The notes beneath the pieces were generated by a model, which searched no databases, had not been told where the DNA came from, and worked only from the letters and a program-made list of their open reading frames with translations. From positions 372,001-436,000 of the forward strand of contig NZ_JAQIOY010000001.1 of NCBI RefSeq assembly GCF_028023555.1: DNA of 64,000 nucleotides, written 5' to 3'. The DNA is from Thalassococcus_A lentus (lineage in GTDB: Bacteria; Pseudomonadota; Alphaproteobacteria; Rhodobacterales; Rhodobacteraceae). This document shows, in pieces, positions 1-8,151 of the stretch (positions within the stretch are counted from its first letter, which is position 1; each line of letters begins with the position of its first letter). The translations under genes and the position numbers were made by a program.

Positions 1-102
1 GATGTAGGTTCACAGACAGTGCTCAAATCAATGGTTTGACCCCCCAAAAGCCTAGGGGTAATACTTTTCTTCACAACCGCATCAATCCCGGGAGGAGCGC
101 GC

Positions 103-657
103 GTGGCTGATCGAGCAATCGAGGAATTGGGTGACGACCGTTCGCTGCTATTGGTTGATGATGACGAGCCGTTCCTCAGGCGATTGGCCAAGGCCATGGA
201 AAAACGGGGCTTCGAGGTAGAGACAGCAGGGTCTGTTGCAGCCGGAAGCGCGATTGCTACGGCCCGTCCACCGGCCTATGCGGTGGTGGATCTGCGGTTG
301 GAGGACGGCAATGGCCTCGACGTGGTTGAGGTGCTTCGCGACAAGCGCCCGGACAGCCGTATCGTGGTTCTCACTGGATATGGCGCCATTGCCACTGCTG
401 TTGCTGCGGTCAAAATTGGTGCCACCGACTATCTGTCGAAGCCAGCCGATGCGACTGACATCATGAACGCATTGCTGGCGCGTGGAGATGATTTGCCTCC
501 ACCGCCCGAAAATCCAATGAGTGCCGATCGCGTACGCTGGGAACACATCCAGCGAGTTTATGAACTCTGCGACCGTAATGTTTCAGAGACCGCCAGGCGG
601 CTGAACATGCACAGAAGAACACTGCAACGGATTCTGGCCAAGCGCAGCCCGCGCTGA
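103..657 (+). CDS. regA: RegA/PrrA/ActR-type redox response regulator
   Basis: This 184-residue protein is the DNA-binding partner of the RegB/PrrB redox sensor kinase, which in Rhodobacteraceae controls photosynthesis, respiration, carbon and nitrogen genes. The receiver domain fills about residues 14-130, with the acidic pocket at D19-D21, the phosphorylated aspartate at D63 (VVDLRLEDGNG) and the conserved lysine at K116 or so (YLSKP). A short proline-rich linker (LPPPPENP) leads to a Fis-type helix-turn-helix ending in ETARRLNMHRRTLQRIL, the hallmark of the family. I chose the GTG at 103 because GGAGGAG lies at 91-97 and the length and D63 numbering match PrrA. Neither regB nor senC is inside the window; they may lie just to the left. 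Confidence 0.95.
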   Translation: MADRAIEELGDDRSLLLVDDDEPFLRRLAKAMEKRGFEVETAGSVAAGSAIATARPPAYAVVDLRLEDGNGLDVVEVLRDKRPDSRIVVLTGYGAIATAVAAVKIGATDYLSKPADATDIMNALLARGDDLPPPPENPMSADRVRWEHIQRVYELCDRNVSETARRLNMHRRTLQRILAKRSPR

Positions 658-664
658 AGCTTGA

Positions 665-1393
665 TTAGATCAAGGACAATGAGGACCGCGCTGACGTGGC
701 GTGTTGTTCTAGCTTTCGTGTCTTTTGCAGGTACCAAGCGATACCGGGCTGACCCTGTTTTTCAGCGTTTTCCAGCGCAATGCGCGCCTCTGCCAAATCC
801 CTTGCACTCAGCAATAGCGCTTCTGCTGCCTTTGCACGAATGTCACGAATTTCAGTCAAACGGGCCTGATAGGAATCCGGCGTGATTTCTCCGGTTTTAC
901 GCTGCCGTTTAAGGGTTTCCAATTCCGCAGACTGCGCAGCCAACATCGCGTCCAAGGTCGATTGAAGTGTTGTCATTTGGTCATCTGCCTTGGAAATGGC
1001 AGGCATTACGCGGTTCAAATCCACCAGCGCCATACGTTGTTCGACCTGCTTGCGTCCATTGGCATGTCCAATGACGCCACCAACCGCGCCGCCGACCACA
1101 GCCGCTTGAGCACAGCGCCCCGCGCCTGACGCTGAAACAGCCGAAAGCCCGCAGCCCAGCACCGCCCCAACGGCAACGCCGCGCATCGTAGATTTGCGCA
1201 GGATGTCCTTGGACAACTTCGAAAGCCTGACGGCTTGCTCGCCAAGCGCGACCTCGTGAATGTCGGCACTCTGTACCGGCGCAATCGTTGCGTTGACTGT
1301 ATTCTTTGACACGAAGGACGGCGCTGCAGTCTCACTACAGCTGACCAACATCCCCGTGCTCAATACGGCGATCAACAAACCTTTTGCACACAT
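665..1393 (-). CDS. Putative lipoprotein with glycine-zipper segment and coiled coil
   Basis: No named family is recognised. The first 20 residues form a signal peptide ending in a lipobox-like LVSC, so the protein is probably a lipoprotein acylated at C19. Residues about 70-110 are rich in glycine and alanine with GxxxG spacing (VGGAVGGVIGHANG), as in glycine-zipper outer-membrane proteins. The second half is a charged helical region (about 115-230) likely to form a coiled coil. It stands alone, convergent with regA and only 7 bases from it, so the two genes share a very short terminator space. A structural envelope role is inference only. Confidence 0.7.
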   Translation of the reverse strand: MCAKGLLIAVLSTGMLVSCSETAAPSFVSKNTVNATIAPVQSADIHEVALGEQAVRLSKLSKDILRKSTMRGVAVGAVLGCGLSAVSASGAGRCAQAAVVGGAVGGVIGHANGRKQVEQRMALVDLNRVMPAISKADDQMTTLQSTLDAMLAAQSAELETLKRQRKTGEITPDSYQARLTEIRDIRAKAAEALLLSARDLAEARIALENAEKQGQPGIAWYLQKTRKLEQHATSARSSLSLI

Positions 1394-1529
1394 GACTACT
1401 GCCCTCTGAAACCATAGATGTTTTTTTCTTGTCGTTTCAGATCAGAGAACACTGAGGCAGAAATTGGGCGAATTGTTCGCAAATTGAAGGGTTTTCGAAG
1501 GTTTCCGATAGTTTTTTGGGTCACTTCCC

Positions 1530-2000
1530 CTACAGCGTGTATCTCTTGATTACTCTGTCAACCTTGGCGCCATCTGCGCGGGTGAAGTCATCTTTCCAGA
1601 CTTCGTGGTCTACAAATCCAAGTCGGCTGTAGAACGCCAGTCCACCGGTGTTATCAGAGGTGATCTTTGCAATGATTTCTTTAGCGCCAAATGCGCGGCT
1701 GTCTGCCAGAGTTTTGGCAAACAAGGCGCGGCCGGCCCCTTTGACCGGATTTAGTCGATCAGTAAAGCTGCCGATCGACAGAACGTCATCACCCACATCA
1801 AAGGCACCCTGAAACCCAACCACACGTGTTCCAAGCAAGGCCACGTTTGTGACCGGCGCTTCATCCAAGTAGTGATCCGAGAAAGCGTCCTCGGAAAATG
1901 GATCTTCGTAGGCTGTTGAGCCGCCCAATGCGATGATGTGGTTCACAATTGCCGTGCAGGCCGGCACATCCACCCGTTTCATGCCGCGAACTCTGATCAT
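1530..2000 (-). CDS. GNAT-family N-acetyltransferase
   Basis: The 156-residue product has the general layout of a GNAT acyl-CoA-dependent N-acetyltransferase. An N-terminal helix region (VPACTAIVNHII) is followed by the central strand VTNVALLGTRVVGFQGAFDVGD. The acetyl-CoA loop is probably the segment VKGAGRALFAKTL, and the terminal motif is NTGGLAFYSRLGFVDHEVWKDD, whose GLAFYxxxGF is characteristic. Its substrate cannot be told. I chose the ATG at 2000 because it overlaps the stop of the upstream HD gene as ATGA, showing translational coupling. A longer open frame to 2168 exists but would run inside the HD gene. Confidence 0.8.
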   Translation of the reverse strand: MIRVRGMKRVDVPACTAIVNHIIALGGSTAYEDPFSEDAFSDHYLDEAPVTNVALLGTRVVGFQGAFDVGDDVLSIGSFTDRLNPVKGAGRALFAKTLADSRAFGAKEIIAKITSDNTGGLAFYSRLGFVDHEVWKDDFTRADGAKVDRVIKRYTL

Positions 2001-2593
2001 CCTGTCTGCTCCAGCAATGTGGCATGACGCGCAGTGAAATCCCGGCGCACTTCCATGGGGGGCCTCAAGCGTATTTGCATGCCTTGAATCAATTCTCGAT
2101 CCGGGATGCCAAAGAACTTGTTGGCTTCTTCTTCGGTAAATCCGGCGATCTGGATTGCCTCCATCCATGCGCTGATCCGGTCTGCCTTTTTGATAAGCTT
2201 CTTGAGCTTGGCCGGTGTCGTTGCGGGTAGTCCAAACCGGATGTGCACCGCTGCCTCGAGCCTTTTATCCAGTTCAGAATAGCCCGGCCCGACAGCCGCT
2301 TTCACCGGAGAGATCATATCACCGATGACGTATTCCGGGGCATCGTGCAGCAAAGCGGTCAGCCGTTCTGTCGCCGTTGCAGTTGGGCAAATGCGTCCAA
2401 ACAAGGCTTCGACCAGCAAGGAATGTTCGGCAACCGAATAGGCGAAATCGCCCCGTGTCTGGCCATTCCAGCGCGCAACAAAGGCAAGCCCATGCGCGAT
2501 ATCTTCGATCTCGATATCGACCGGTGTTGGATCCAGCAGGTCCAACCTGCGTCCGGATAGCATGCGTTGCCACGCTCGGGGTTGTTTGGCCAT
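1997..2593 (-). CDS. HD-domain phosphohydrolase (YfbR-like)
   Basis: A 198-residue HD-superfamily metal-dependent phosphohydrolase. The probable metal ligands are visible as AEHSL, then LLHDAPEY, then KKADRISAWME, the H...HD...D set. The LLHDAPEY form is typical of the HD proteins related to the 5'-deoxynucleotidase YfbR, so a nucleotide substrate is likely but not shown. The gene forms a two-gene unit with the downstream acetyltransferase, whose start codon overlaps its stop. The short space to the FkbM gene upstream (65 bases) may hold its promoter. Confidence 0.8.
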   Translation of the reverse strand: MAKQPRAWQRMLSGRRLDLLDPTPVDIEIEDIAHGLAFVARWNGQTRGDFAYSVAEHSLLVEALFGRICPTATATERLTALLHDAPEYVIGDMISPVKAAVGPGYSELDKRLEAAVHIRFGLPATTPAKLKKLIKKADRISAWMEAIQIAGFTEEEANKFFGIPDRELIQGMQIRLRPPMEVRRDFTARHATLLEQTG

Positions 2594-2657
2594 CTGTTTA
2601 CTCGTTGTACAGAGAAGTGGCGCCTAGCTAGCGCGAAGGCCTTGGCGCGTAAACTGA

Positions 2658-3386
2658 TCAGATTGAAATGCCGGACCCTTCGACAGCATAAACATGGTTT
2701 CCGTGCAGTTTGCCGATACGCTCGTAGCCCAGCCCGCGAAAATTGCGGTTAATCCAATGAAGCTGTCCAAAGTACTCCAATACCAGAATGGGCTTCCATC
2801 TGTTGATGATGTGGTACGCGCCTTTCATGGCCTCTTTTTCGTGACCTTCGACATCCAGCTGCAAGATGCTGACCTTTCGATCCAGCGGTACAACGTAGTC
2901 GAGCATCATGGCGTCAACGGCCTCGACGCCATCGCCGTCCTCTTGGACGAAATGGGACAAGCCCCCCAGCGACTTTCCCTTGTCGTCCTTGGTTTTGAAG
3001 AGAATTTGACCAGAGGTGTTTGAAAGCGCGGCATTGAACAGATTGGCATTTTTCAGCTTGTTCATCTTGGCGGTTTTTTCGGCCGCTTCGAAATTGCCGG
3101 GGTTCGGTTCAAACCCCCACAACTGAGCATTCTTTGCCAAGGCGGTGCTCAGGGCGGGCAGGAAATCTCCGAAAAACATACCCGCATGAATGATGTCACC
3201 ATCCCCGGCGTTGGCGCGCATGAATTTCAACGTGTCGGGTTCGTAGGGAACGCCGGACAAAACGGCCTTGGCAGCGGGCCTGCCCTCGAGGCCTTCGGGT
3301 ACATGGTAGGTGCCATACTCATTCTGAGGTTTTGCTTTTGTACCGGTCGTTGCCATTGCGCTGCTCGCTTCGCTTTTTAGTTGCAT
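2658..3386 (-). CDS. FkbM-family methyltransferase
   Basis: This 242-residue protein resembles the FkbM family of S-adenosylmethionine-dependent methyltransferases. The nucleotide-binding region is IIHAGMFFGDFLPALSTAL with the acidic strand end LWGFEPNPGNFEAA, and the conserved VSILQLDVEGHEKEAMKGA is the family's second signature (LDVEGxExxxL). The first 25 residues are low-complexity and probably disordered. Acceptors in the family include sugars and polyketides, and the acceptor here is unknown. It is divergent from ahcY, which removes the S-adenosylhomocysteine that such enzymes release, so the pairing is suggestive. The two genes share 84 bases of upstream DNA. Confidence 0.8.
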   Translation of the reverse strand: MQLKSEASSAMATTGTKAKPQNEYGTYHVPEGLEGRPAAKAVLSGVPYEPDTLKFMRANAGDGDIIHAGMFFGDFLPALSTALAKNAQLWGFEPNPGNFEAAEKTAKMNKLKNANLFNAALSNTSGQILFKTKDDKGKSLGGLSHFVQEDGDGVEAVDAMMLDYVVPLDRKVSILQLDVEGHEKEAMKGAYHIINRWKPILVLEYFGQLHWINRNFRGLGYERIGKLHGNHVYAVEGSGISI

Positions 3387-3399
3387 GCAGCTTATCCTC

Positions 3400-3467
3400 G
3401 TTGCTCAAATTGGCAAGGAATGATACCTGCCTGCGCAAGATTAAGAACGAGCAACCTCGGAGGCAGG
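3400..3467 (+). promoter_or_regulatory. Possible pseudoknotted leader over the ahcY ribosome binding site
   Basis: Two perfect 7-base complementary pairs are interleaved just before ahcY. GTTGCTC (3400-3406) can pair with GAGCAAC (3449-3455), and CCTGCCT (3426-3432) with AGGCAGG (3461-3467). The order A-B-A'-B' is that of an H-type pseudoknot, and the last strand covers the Shine-Dalgarno GGAGG at 3459-3463. It could be a translational control element, for example a ligand sensor. It does not match the SAH or SAM/SAH riboswitch consensus as I remember them. The transcription start is unknown, so the first strand may not be in the RNA. Confidence 0.35.
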
Positions 3468-3470
3468 CCC

Positions 3471-4859
3471 ATGGCCAAGGACTATATTGTCAAAGACATC
3501 GAACTGGCCGAATTCGGTCGCAAAGAACTGGACATCGCCGAGACAGAAATGCCGGGCCTTATGGCTTGCCGGGCGGAATATGGCGAAAGCAAACCGCTGA
3601 AGGGCGCGCGCATTGTCGGTTCGCTTCACATGACGATCCAGACCGCGGTTCTGATTGAAACGCTGGTGGCGTTGGGCGCAGATGTGCGCTGGGCATCGTG
3701 CAACATTTTCTCAACACAGGATCACGCTGCTGCCGCCATTGCGGCAGGCGGAACACCCGTGTTCGCGATCAAAGGTCAGAGCCTGGAAGAGCACTGGGAC
3801 TATCTCGACAAATCCTTCCTGTTCGATGATGGCCCGAACATGATCCTGGATGATGGCGGCGACGCGACCCTGTACATCCTTCTGGGCGCTCGCGCCGAAG
3901 CTGGCGAAGACATCATCCCGGTGCCGACATCGGAAGAAGAAGAGGTGATCAAAAAGCAGATCGCCAAGCGCATGAAGGCAAGCCCCGGCTGGTTCACCAA
4001 AATCCGTGACCAGATCAAGGGTGTGTCCGAAGAGACGACAACCGGTGTTCACCGCCTCTATGAACTGGTCAAGCAAGGCCAATTGCCGTTCCCGGCGATC
4101 AACGTGAACGACAGCGTGACCAAGTCGAAATTCGACAACAAGTACGGCTGCAAGGAATCGCTGGTTGATGGCATTCGCCGCGCAACAGACACCATGATGG
4201 CTGGCAAGGTTGCCGTGGTCATGGGCTATGGTGACGTTGGCAAAGGCTCTGCCGCGTCGCTGCGTGGCGCTGGTGCCCGCGTGAAAGTCACCGAGGTTGA
4301 TCCGATTTGTGCGCTGCAAGCTGCAATGGACGGTTTCGAAGTCGTGCTGCTGGAAGATGTCGTCGGTGATGCGGATATCTTTATCACCACAACTGGCAAT
4401 AAGGACGTGATCCGCATCGAGCATATGCGCGAGATGAAGGACATGGCGATTGTGGGCAACATTGGCCATTTCGATAACGAAATTCAGGTTGCTGCACTCA
4501 AGAACCACAAGTGGACCAATATCAAGGAACAGGTCGACATGATCGAGATGCCAAACGGCAATCGTCTGATCCTGCTGTCCGAAGGCCGCTTGTTGAACCT
4601 TGGCAACGCTACGGGCCATCCTTCGTTTGTGATGTCTGCGTCGTTCACGAACCAAGTCCTCGCTCAGATCGAGCTTTGGACAAACGGCGGCAATTACAAC
4701 AACGAAGTGTATATCCTGCCCAAGCACCTCGACGAAAAGGTTGCGCGTCTGCATCTGGACCGCATCGGTGTGAAGCTAACCAAACTGGACACCGAACAGG
4801 CCGCGTACATCGGTGTGACACCAGAAGGTCCATTCAAGCCAGAGCACTATCGCTACTGA
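3471..4859 (+). CDS. ahcY: Adenosylhomocysteinase
   Basis: S-adenosyl-L-homocysteine hydrolase, a cytoplasmic NAD-dependent tetramer that splits S-adenosylhomocysteine to homocysteine and adenosine. At 462 residues it has normal length. The visible signatures are GARIVGSLHMTIQTAVLIETL, the EEHWDYLDKSF substrate region, the NAD-binding loop VVMGYGDVGKGSA, and the C-terminal clamp ending KPEHYRY. It has the roughly 40-residue insertion (PTSEEEEVIKKQIAKRMKAS) found in many bacterial forms. I chose the ATG at 3471 because GGAGG precedes it at 3459-3463 and MAKDYIVKDI is the family's N-terminus. An upstream in-frame extension to 3381 would overlap the divergent gene's start. Confidence 0.97.
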   Translation: MAKDYIVKDIELAEFGRKELDIAETEMPGLMACRAEYGESKPLKGARIVGSLHMTIQTAVLIETLVALGADVRWASCNIFSTQDHAAAAIAAGGTPVFAIKGQSLEEHWDYLDKSFLFDDGPNMILDDGGDATLYILLGARAEAGEDIIPVPTSEEEEVIKKQIAKRMKASPGWFTKIRDQIKGVSEETTTGVHRLYELVKQGQLPFPAINVNDSVTKSKFDNKYGCKESLVDGIRRATDTMMAGKVAVVMGYGDVGKGSAASLRGAGARVKVTEVDPICALQAAMDGFEVVLLEDVVGDADIFITTTGNKDVIRIEHMREMKDMAIVGNIGHFDNEIQVAALKNHKWTNIKEQVDMIEMPNGNRLILLSEGRLLNLGNATGHPSFVMSASFTNQVLAQIELWTNGGNYNNEVYILPKHLDEKVARLHLDRIGVKLTKLDTEQAAYIGVTPEGPFKPEHYRY

Positions 4860-4890
4860 TCACGGTCTTCTGGACCTTCAAAATGTTTTG

Positions 4891-4924
4891 TGGTGCGGCA
4901 GTCCAAAATGGATTTGCCGCACCA
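4891..4924 (+). terminator. Hairpin downstream of ahcY, possible terminator
   Basis: TGGTGCGGCA (4891-4900) is perfectly complementary to TGCCGCACCA (4915-4924), and the loop contains a further small TCCA/TGGA stem. There is no good T tract directly after it, so it may be a weak or Rho-assisted terminator, or an RNA-stabilising hairpin, for ahcY. Confidence 0.45.
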
Positions 4925-5049
4925 TTCACGAAAAATTTCCCTGTCGATCCGCTCGTTGTCGTTGAAACTCCGGTCGATTTGGACCTTTGATCAATCTCAG
5001 ATGTTTCGGGCATCCAATGGCCCGAATGTGTAGATCGGAAAGGTCCCAG

Positions 5050-5700
5050 ATGTTCACTAGACGTCACATGGTTGCGACAACTCTTACTGCTCTGGCTGCG
5101 CCTGCGTTGATCAATCCTGCATTGGCTTCGCCCAGCGATTGGGACGGCTGGGATTCGCAGGTCACGCCCGCAGACTTCGATCTTGAAAATTCAAACCCCT
5201 GGGGATTGCACCGCCGGTTCCTTCCGCGCCGCGTACAGGCAAACGAAGGATTGAAGCCGGGTGATATTCATGTCGATGCTGTCGCCCGCTATCTCTACCA
5301 CATCGAAGAGGGCGGGACCGCGATGCGCTATGGCGTCGCGATTGGTCGTGACGGGCTCTATGAGCCGGGCGTCTATACAATCAAGCGCAAAGCCAAATGG
5401 CCGCGTTGGGTGCCGACCAATGCAATGATCGAGCGTGAACCCGAGAAATATGCACGTTGGGCCGATGGCGGACAGGATCCGGGCCCGGCCAATGCGTTGG
5501 GTTCACGGGCCTTGTATCTCTATGTTGGCAACAGGGACACCTACTTGCGCATTCACGGCACGCCCGCTCCGCGTTCCATCGGAACACGGGCCAGTTCAGG
5601 CTGTGTGCGTATGGTCATGGCGCATATCAACACGCTTTATGATGCGGTTGATACAGGTGTTACGGCACACCTTTATCCAACGGATGGCGGTGCGCTTTAG
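5050..5700 (+). CDS. L,D-transpeptidase, secreted (YkuD/ErfK domain)
   Basis: A 216-residue periplasmic L,D-transpeptidase that probably cross-links peptidoglycan or anchors protein to it. The N-terminus (TRRHMVATTLTALAAPALI, ending NPALA) is a signal peptide with paired arginines, so Tat export is possible. The catalytic domain spans about residues 65-210, with H169 (LRIHGTPAP) and the nucleophile C185 in SSGCVRM, the SxGCxRM motif of the family. The ATG at 5050 follows GGAAAGG at 5038-5044 and gives a proper signal peptide. The gene is convergent with, and overlaps by 4 bases, the next lipoprotein gene. Confidence 0.9.
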   Translation: MFTRRHMVATTLTALAAPALINPALASPSDWDGWDSQVTPADFDLENSNPWGLHRRFLPRRVQANEGLKPGDIHVDAVARYLYHIEEGGTAMRYGVAIGRDGLYEPGVYTIKRKAKWPRWVPTNAMIEREPEKYARWADGGQDPGPANALGSRALYLYVGNRDTYLRIHGTPAPRSIGTRASSGCVRMVMAHINTLYDAVDTGVTAHLYPTDGGAL

Positions 5701-5981
5701 CCTTCGGCGTCCTGAGCCTTGGTGCAGATCGGATTTCCTGCTTTGGTCCGCAGGGGAAGCTGCGTCGTCTCGACCGGCCCCTTGTGTGTGTACCAGTAGC
5801 ATCCGTCTTCTGACCGGATGCGTGCAGTGGTCAGATCCTGAAAGGGCGCCGCGATTGATGAAACGGACTCCGGAACGGTCACGATACCACCGGTAGCTCC
5901 GGCATCACCGGGTACAGGTTCGCAGGCGGCCAAGGCCAAGAACACCAGAGGGCAAGCAACAAGAGCGATGGATCGGGTCAT
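5697..5981 (-). CDS. Small putative lipoprotein
   Basis: A 94-residue protein of unknown function. Its N-terminus MTRSIALVACPLVFLALAAC is a lipoprotein signal with a clear LAAC lipobox, so C20 would be acylated. The mature part has two further cysteines (DGCYWY and NPICTK) that could form a disulfide. The GCYWYxHxGPxxTxxLPLR block looks like a small conserved domain, but I do not recognise it. The stop overlaps the stop of the convergent L,D-transpeptidase gene. Confidence 0.7.
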   Translation of the reverse strand: MTRSIALVACPLVFLALAACEPVPGDAGATGGIVTVPESVSSIAAPFQDLTTARIRSEDGCYWYTHKGPVETTQLPLRTKAGNPICTKAQDAEG

Positions 5982-6011
5982 TTCAGGACTTTCTCAGGTC
6001 TAAACAATTGC

Positions 6012-6034
6012 CCGCACCGTCGCACCCGGTGCGG
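6012..6034 (-). terminator. Hairpin after the HD-oxygenase gene
   Basis: CCGCACCG (6012-6019) pairs with CGGTGCGG (6027-6034). In the minus-strand RNA the stem is followed by GGCAATTGTTT, a weak T-rich end, so it may terminate the leftward PhyH/HD operon. Confidence 0.4.
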
Positions 6035-6048
6035 TGTTCTACAAGTTC

Positions 6049-6666
6049 TCACAGAGTATCTGAGCCAGTTAGCACGCTAACGTGACCTTCGCGTAGCACA
6101 TCAGGGTCATAAGCTTTGCGGCCAAAGACCTCTCGAACCATGGGTTCGAAGTGCTCCAGAGTTTTGCTGTCGTAGTCAGGGTCAAAGCTGGATTGATCCC
6201 ACCGCTCGCAGAACGCGGCGCAGCTGTCGTAGCAAGGGTGATCCTTGAACTGTTCGCGCGCATTGCGATCCCAGCCATAGTGGTGCCCGTAGTAGAACAT
6301 TTGGAAAATACCGTGGTGTTCGACCACCCACGCCACGTCCCATCTTACGAAGGGGCGGATCACTTCGGCTGACATGCGGTCGTGGTTCTGAGGAGCCAAC
6401 CCGTCACCGATGTCGTGCAAGAGCGCCCCAACGACCCAATCAATATCGGCGCCGTCTCGTTCCGCGCGGGTGGCCGATTGAAGGCCATGTTCCAGCCGGG
6501 TGATCTTGTAACCTTCCAGCGTGGCCTCACCGGCGCGCTGCAGTTCATCCAATACTCGATCCGCCGTCATACCCAGGAACGGCTTTTCCAGTTCTTCCAG
6601 CAGCGCGTAGTCTTGCTGCGTGCCGTCTTTCATCTGCGTAAAGCTGACAGTTCGCGGGTCCGTCAT
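6049..6666 (-). CDS. HD-domain protein resembling PhnZ-type diiron oxygenase
   Basis: This 205-residue protein shows the full H...HD...H...H...D ligand set of the mixed-valence diiron HD oxygenases (PhnZ, TmpB, inositol oxygenase). The ligands would be H60 (RLEHGLQSA), H84-D85 (LLHDIGD), H95, H117 or H118 (VEHHGIF) and D157 (ERWDQSS). PhnZ cleaves the C-P bond of 2-amino-1-hydroxyethylphosphonate. The two residues that in PhnZ, as I recall it, gate the metal site before the first histidine (Tyr and Glu) appear here as Leu50 and Tyr53, so the substrate may differ. The start overlaps the stop of the PhyH gene (TGATG), so the pair is coupled. A GTG one codon upstream is possible. An ordinary HD phosphohydrolase is the alternative. 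Confidence 0.75.
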   Translation of the reverse strand: MTDPRTVSFTQMKDGTQQDYALLEELEKPFLGMTADRVLDELQRAGEATLEGYKITRLEHGLQSATRAERDGADIDWVVGALLHDIGDGLAPQNHDRMSAEVIRPFVRWDVAWVVEHHGIFQMFYYGHHYGWDRNAREQFKDHPCYDSCAAFCERWDQSSFDPDYDSKTLEHFEPMVREVFGRKAYDPDVLREGHVSVLTGSDTL

Positions 6667-7529
6667 CACTGTTGTCCTTGTGCTTGATAAAGGCCGACGC
6701 TGGATTCCGCCCCGGCGGCAAGTGCCTTGGATTGATGGGCCAGAACCTGATCATAAAGCGCCAGATCATCCGGTGCAAAAAGCGTACTGGCACCTGCAAC
6801 ATTGATCCACCCCCGAACAGGATCGCATCCACGCACCAACATCGCGTAGTCGGGGCCCAATGCGGGTTGCCGAACTTCAGGTGTGACATAGCGGATCGCC
6901 AGACCAATGCGCCGGTCGTCGGACTCATTCGGGCCGGATGCATGAAAACAGCGGCCGTGATGAAACGACATTTCACCGGGCCGTAGTGGGCCGTGAACCG
7001 CCTGCGTTTCATCGATGCCCTGAATTTCCTGGCCGCGTGATAGAAGGTTGTCTGGATCGAATGTGTCGTCGTGATCGACGATTTTCCCTTTGTGGCTGCC
7101 TGGAATGAACCGCATGCAGCCGGCTTTGATCGAAACATCCGAAAGGGCAATCCAAGCCGTCAGTTCTTCATCCGTTTCCCCCATGCCCCAATAGGTCAGA
7201 TCCTGATGCCAACTGACCACGGATTGAGTACGCGGTTCCTTGATGAACAATTCGACCGACCAAACCAGCAGGTTTTTGCCAAGCACGGATTGCACGGCGT
7301 CCAGAATGCGGTTCGACCGGCCAACCCGGGCAAGCAGCGGTATGACAAGCTGTCCGTTCACGCGGAAAAACTGACCCAGGTCATGTGCCCCGGACCCAGA
7401 GGTATGATTTCTCTCCAGCGTCTCGATCTGCGTTCGCAAGTCGCGCACTTCATCAGCGTTGAATGCTGCCAAGCCGGTGACAAAGCCGTTTTGCCGGTAT
7501 TGGTCGAGCTGCGAAGTCGTCAAAGTCAT
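6666..7529 (-). CDS. PhyH-family Fe(II)/2-oxoglutarate dioxygenase (PhnY-like)
   Basis: A 287-residue non-haem iron dioxygenase of the phytanoyl-CoA hydroxylase family. The iron triad is H108 and D110 in SWHQDLTYWG plus H196 in RCFHASGPN, and R207 (DDRRIGLAIRYV) is suited to bind 2-oxoglutarate. GEMSFHHGRxxHASGPN is very typical of the family. PhnY, the enzyme that hydroxylates 2-aminoethylphosphonate before PhnZ acts, belongs to the same family and has about the same size. Coupling with the HD oxygenase gene supports that reading, but many PhyH proteins act on other small molecules such as ectoine or toxins. The ATG at 7529 follows GAAGGAGGG; the open frame extends 47 codons further upstream without a ribosome site. 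Confidence 0.8.
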   Translation of the reverse strand: MTLTTSQLDQYRQNGFVTGLAAFNADEVRDLRTQIETLERNHTSGSGAHDLGQFFRVNGQLVIPLLARVGRSNRILDAVQSVLGKNLLVWSVELFIKEPRTQSVVSWHQDLTYWGMGETDEELTAWIALSDVSIKAGCMRFIPGSHKGKIVDHDDTFDPDNLLSRGQEIQGIDETQAVHGPLRPGEMSFHHGRCFHASGPNESDDRRIGLAIRYVTPEVRQPALGPDYAMLVRGCDPVRGWINVAGASTLFAPDDLALYDQVLAHQSKALAAGAESSVGLYQAQGQQ

Positions 7530-7755
7530 GCAATACCCTCCTTCTTCGCTACAAGTTTTCTGGTGTTTTGGAGGTCGTTCTATGCATGTGGCGACATCGT
7601 GTGCGTCGTTTCCATACCGCGCGAACGGTTCAGAGGGGAAAAGTCCTGCGGTTTTTTCCGTTGCCCGCACCGGATTTCCCGTTAACCTTGCGCGCGAAGG
7701 CTAGAGCCATCACACCAAGCAATGCGGTAGTCCGCTTTATTTTAGGGAGAACACC

Positions 7756-8097
7756 ATGGGAAAACGTGACGATTTGATCGCGAAGTATGCAGACGACCTG
7801 CGCAACAAATGCGGAATGGAGCCTGACATGGCCCTTTTGACTAAGGTCACAATCGGTTGCGGTCCCGCAATCTACAATGCAGATGCATCAACCGTTGCAG
7901 GTGGTCAGCCCCAAGAGCTGGAAACTGTCAAGAACAACTTCCTCATGAAGAAGCTGGGTCTTGCAGATGGTCCTCAGCTGATGGAAGCCATCGACTCGGT
8001 CATCGAAACCTATGGCCGTTCCGAGCGCAACAAGTACCGCGCCGTCATCTATTACATGCTGACCAAGCACTTTGGCAAAGAAGCCGTCTACGGCTGA
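7756..8097 (+). CDS. DUF2853 family protein
   Basis: A 113-residue soluble all-helical protein that I recognise as the DUF2853 family, common in marine bacteria and with no known function. The conserved parts are the N-terminal KYADDLRNKCGMEPDMALL, the GCGPAIYNADASTVAG loop, and the C-terminal RNKYRAVIYYMLTKHFG. AGGGAGAA at 7744-7751 is a good ribosome binding site. The gene is monocistronic, with its own strong terminator immediately after it. Confidence 0.85.
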   Translation: MGKRDDLIAKYADDLRNKCGMEPDMALLTKVTIGCGPAIYNADASTVAGGQPQELETVKNNFLMKKLGLADGPQLMEAIDSVIETYGRSERNKYRAVIYYMLTKHFGKEAVYG

Positions 8098-8119
8098 TCT
8101 GCTTAAAAGATCTGGTTCA

Positions 8120-8151
8120 AAAGGCTCCTGCGATTTGCGGGGGCCTTTTTT
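8120..8151 (+). terminator. Rho-independent terminator of the DUF2853 gene
   Basis: AAGGCTCC (8121-8128) pairs with GGGGCCTT (8139-8146, one G-U pair), the TGCG/TGCG loop flanks can extend it, and a run of six T follows at once. Confidence 0.8.

Noticed and set aside
3400..3467. Known SAH or SAM/SAH riboswitch upstream of ahcY
   Set aside because: The consensus bases I remember for those classes are not present; only the pseudoknot-like complementarity was kept as a candidate.
3711..4754. Leftward frame of 347 residues
   Set aside because: Antisense to the clear ahcY gene.
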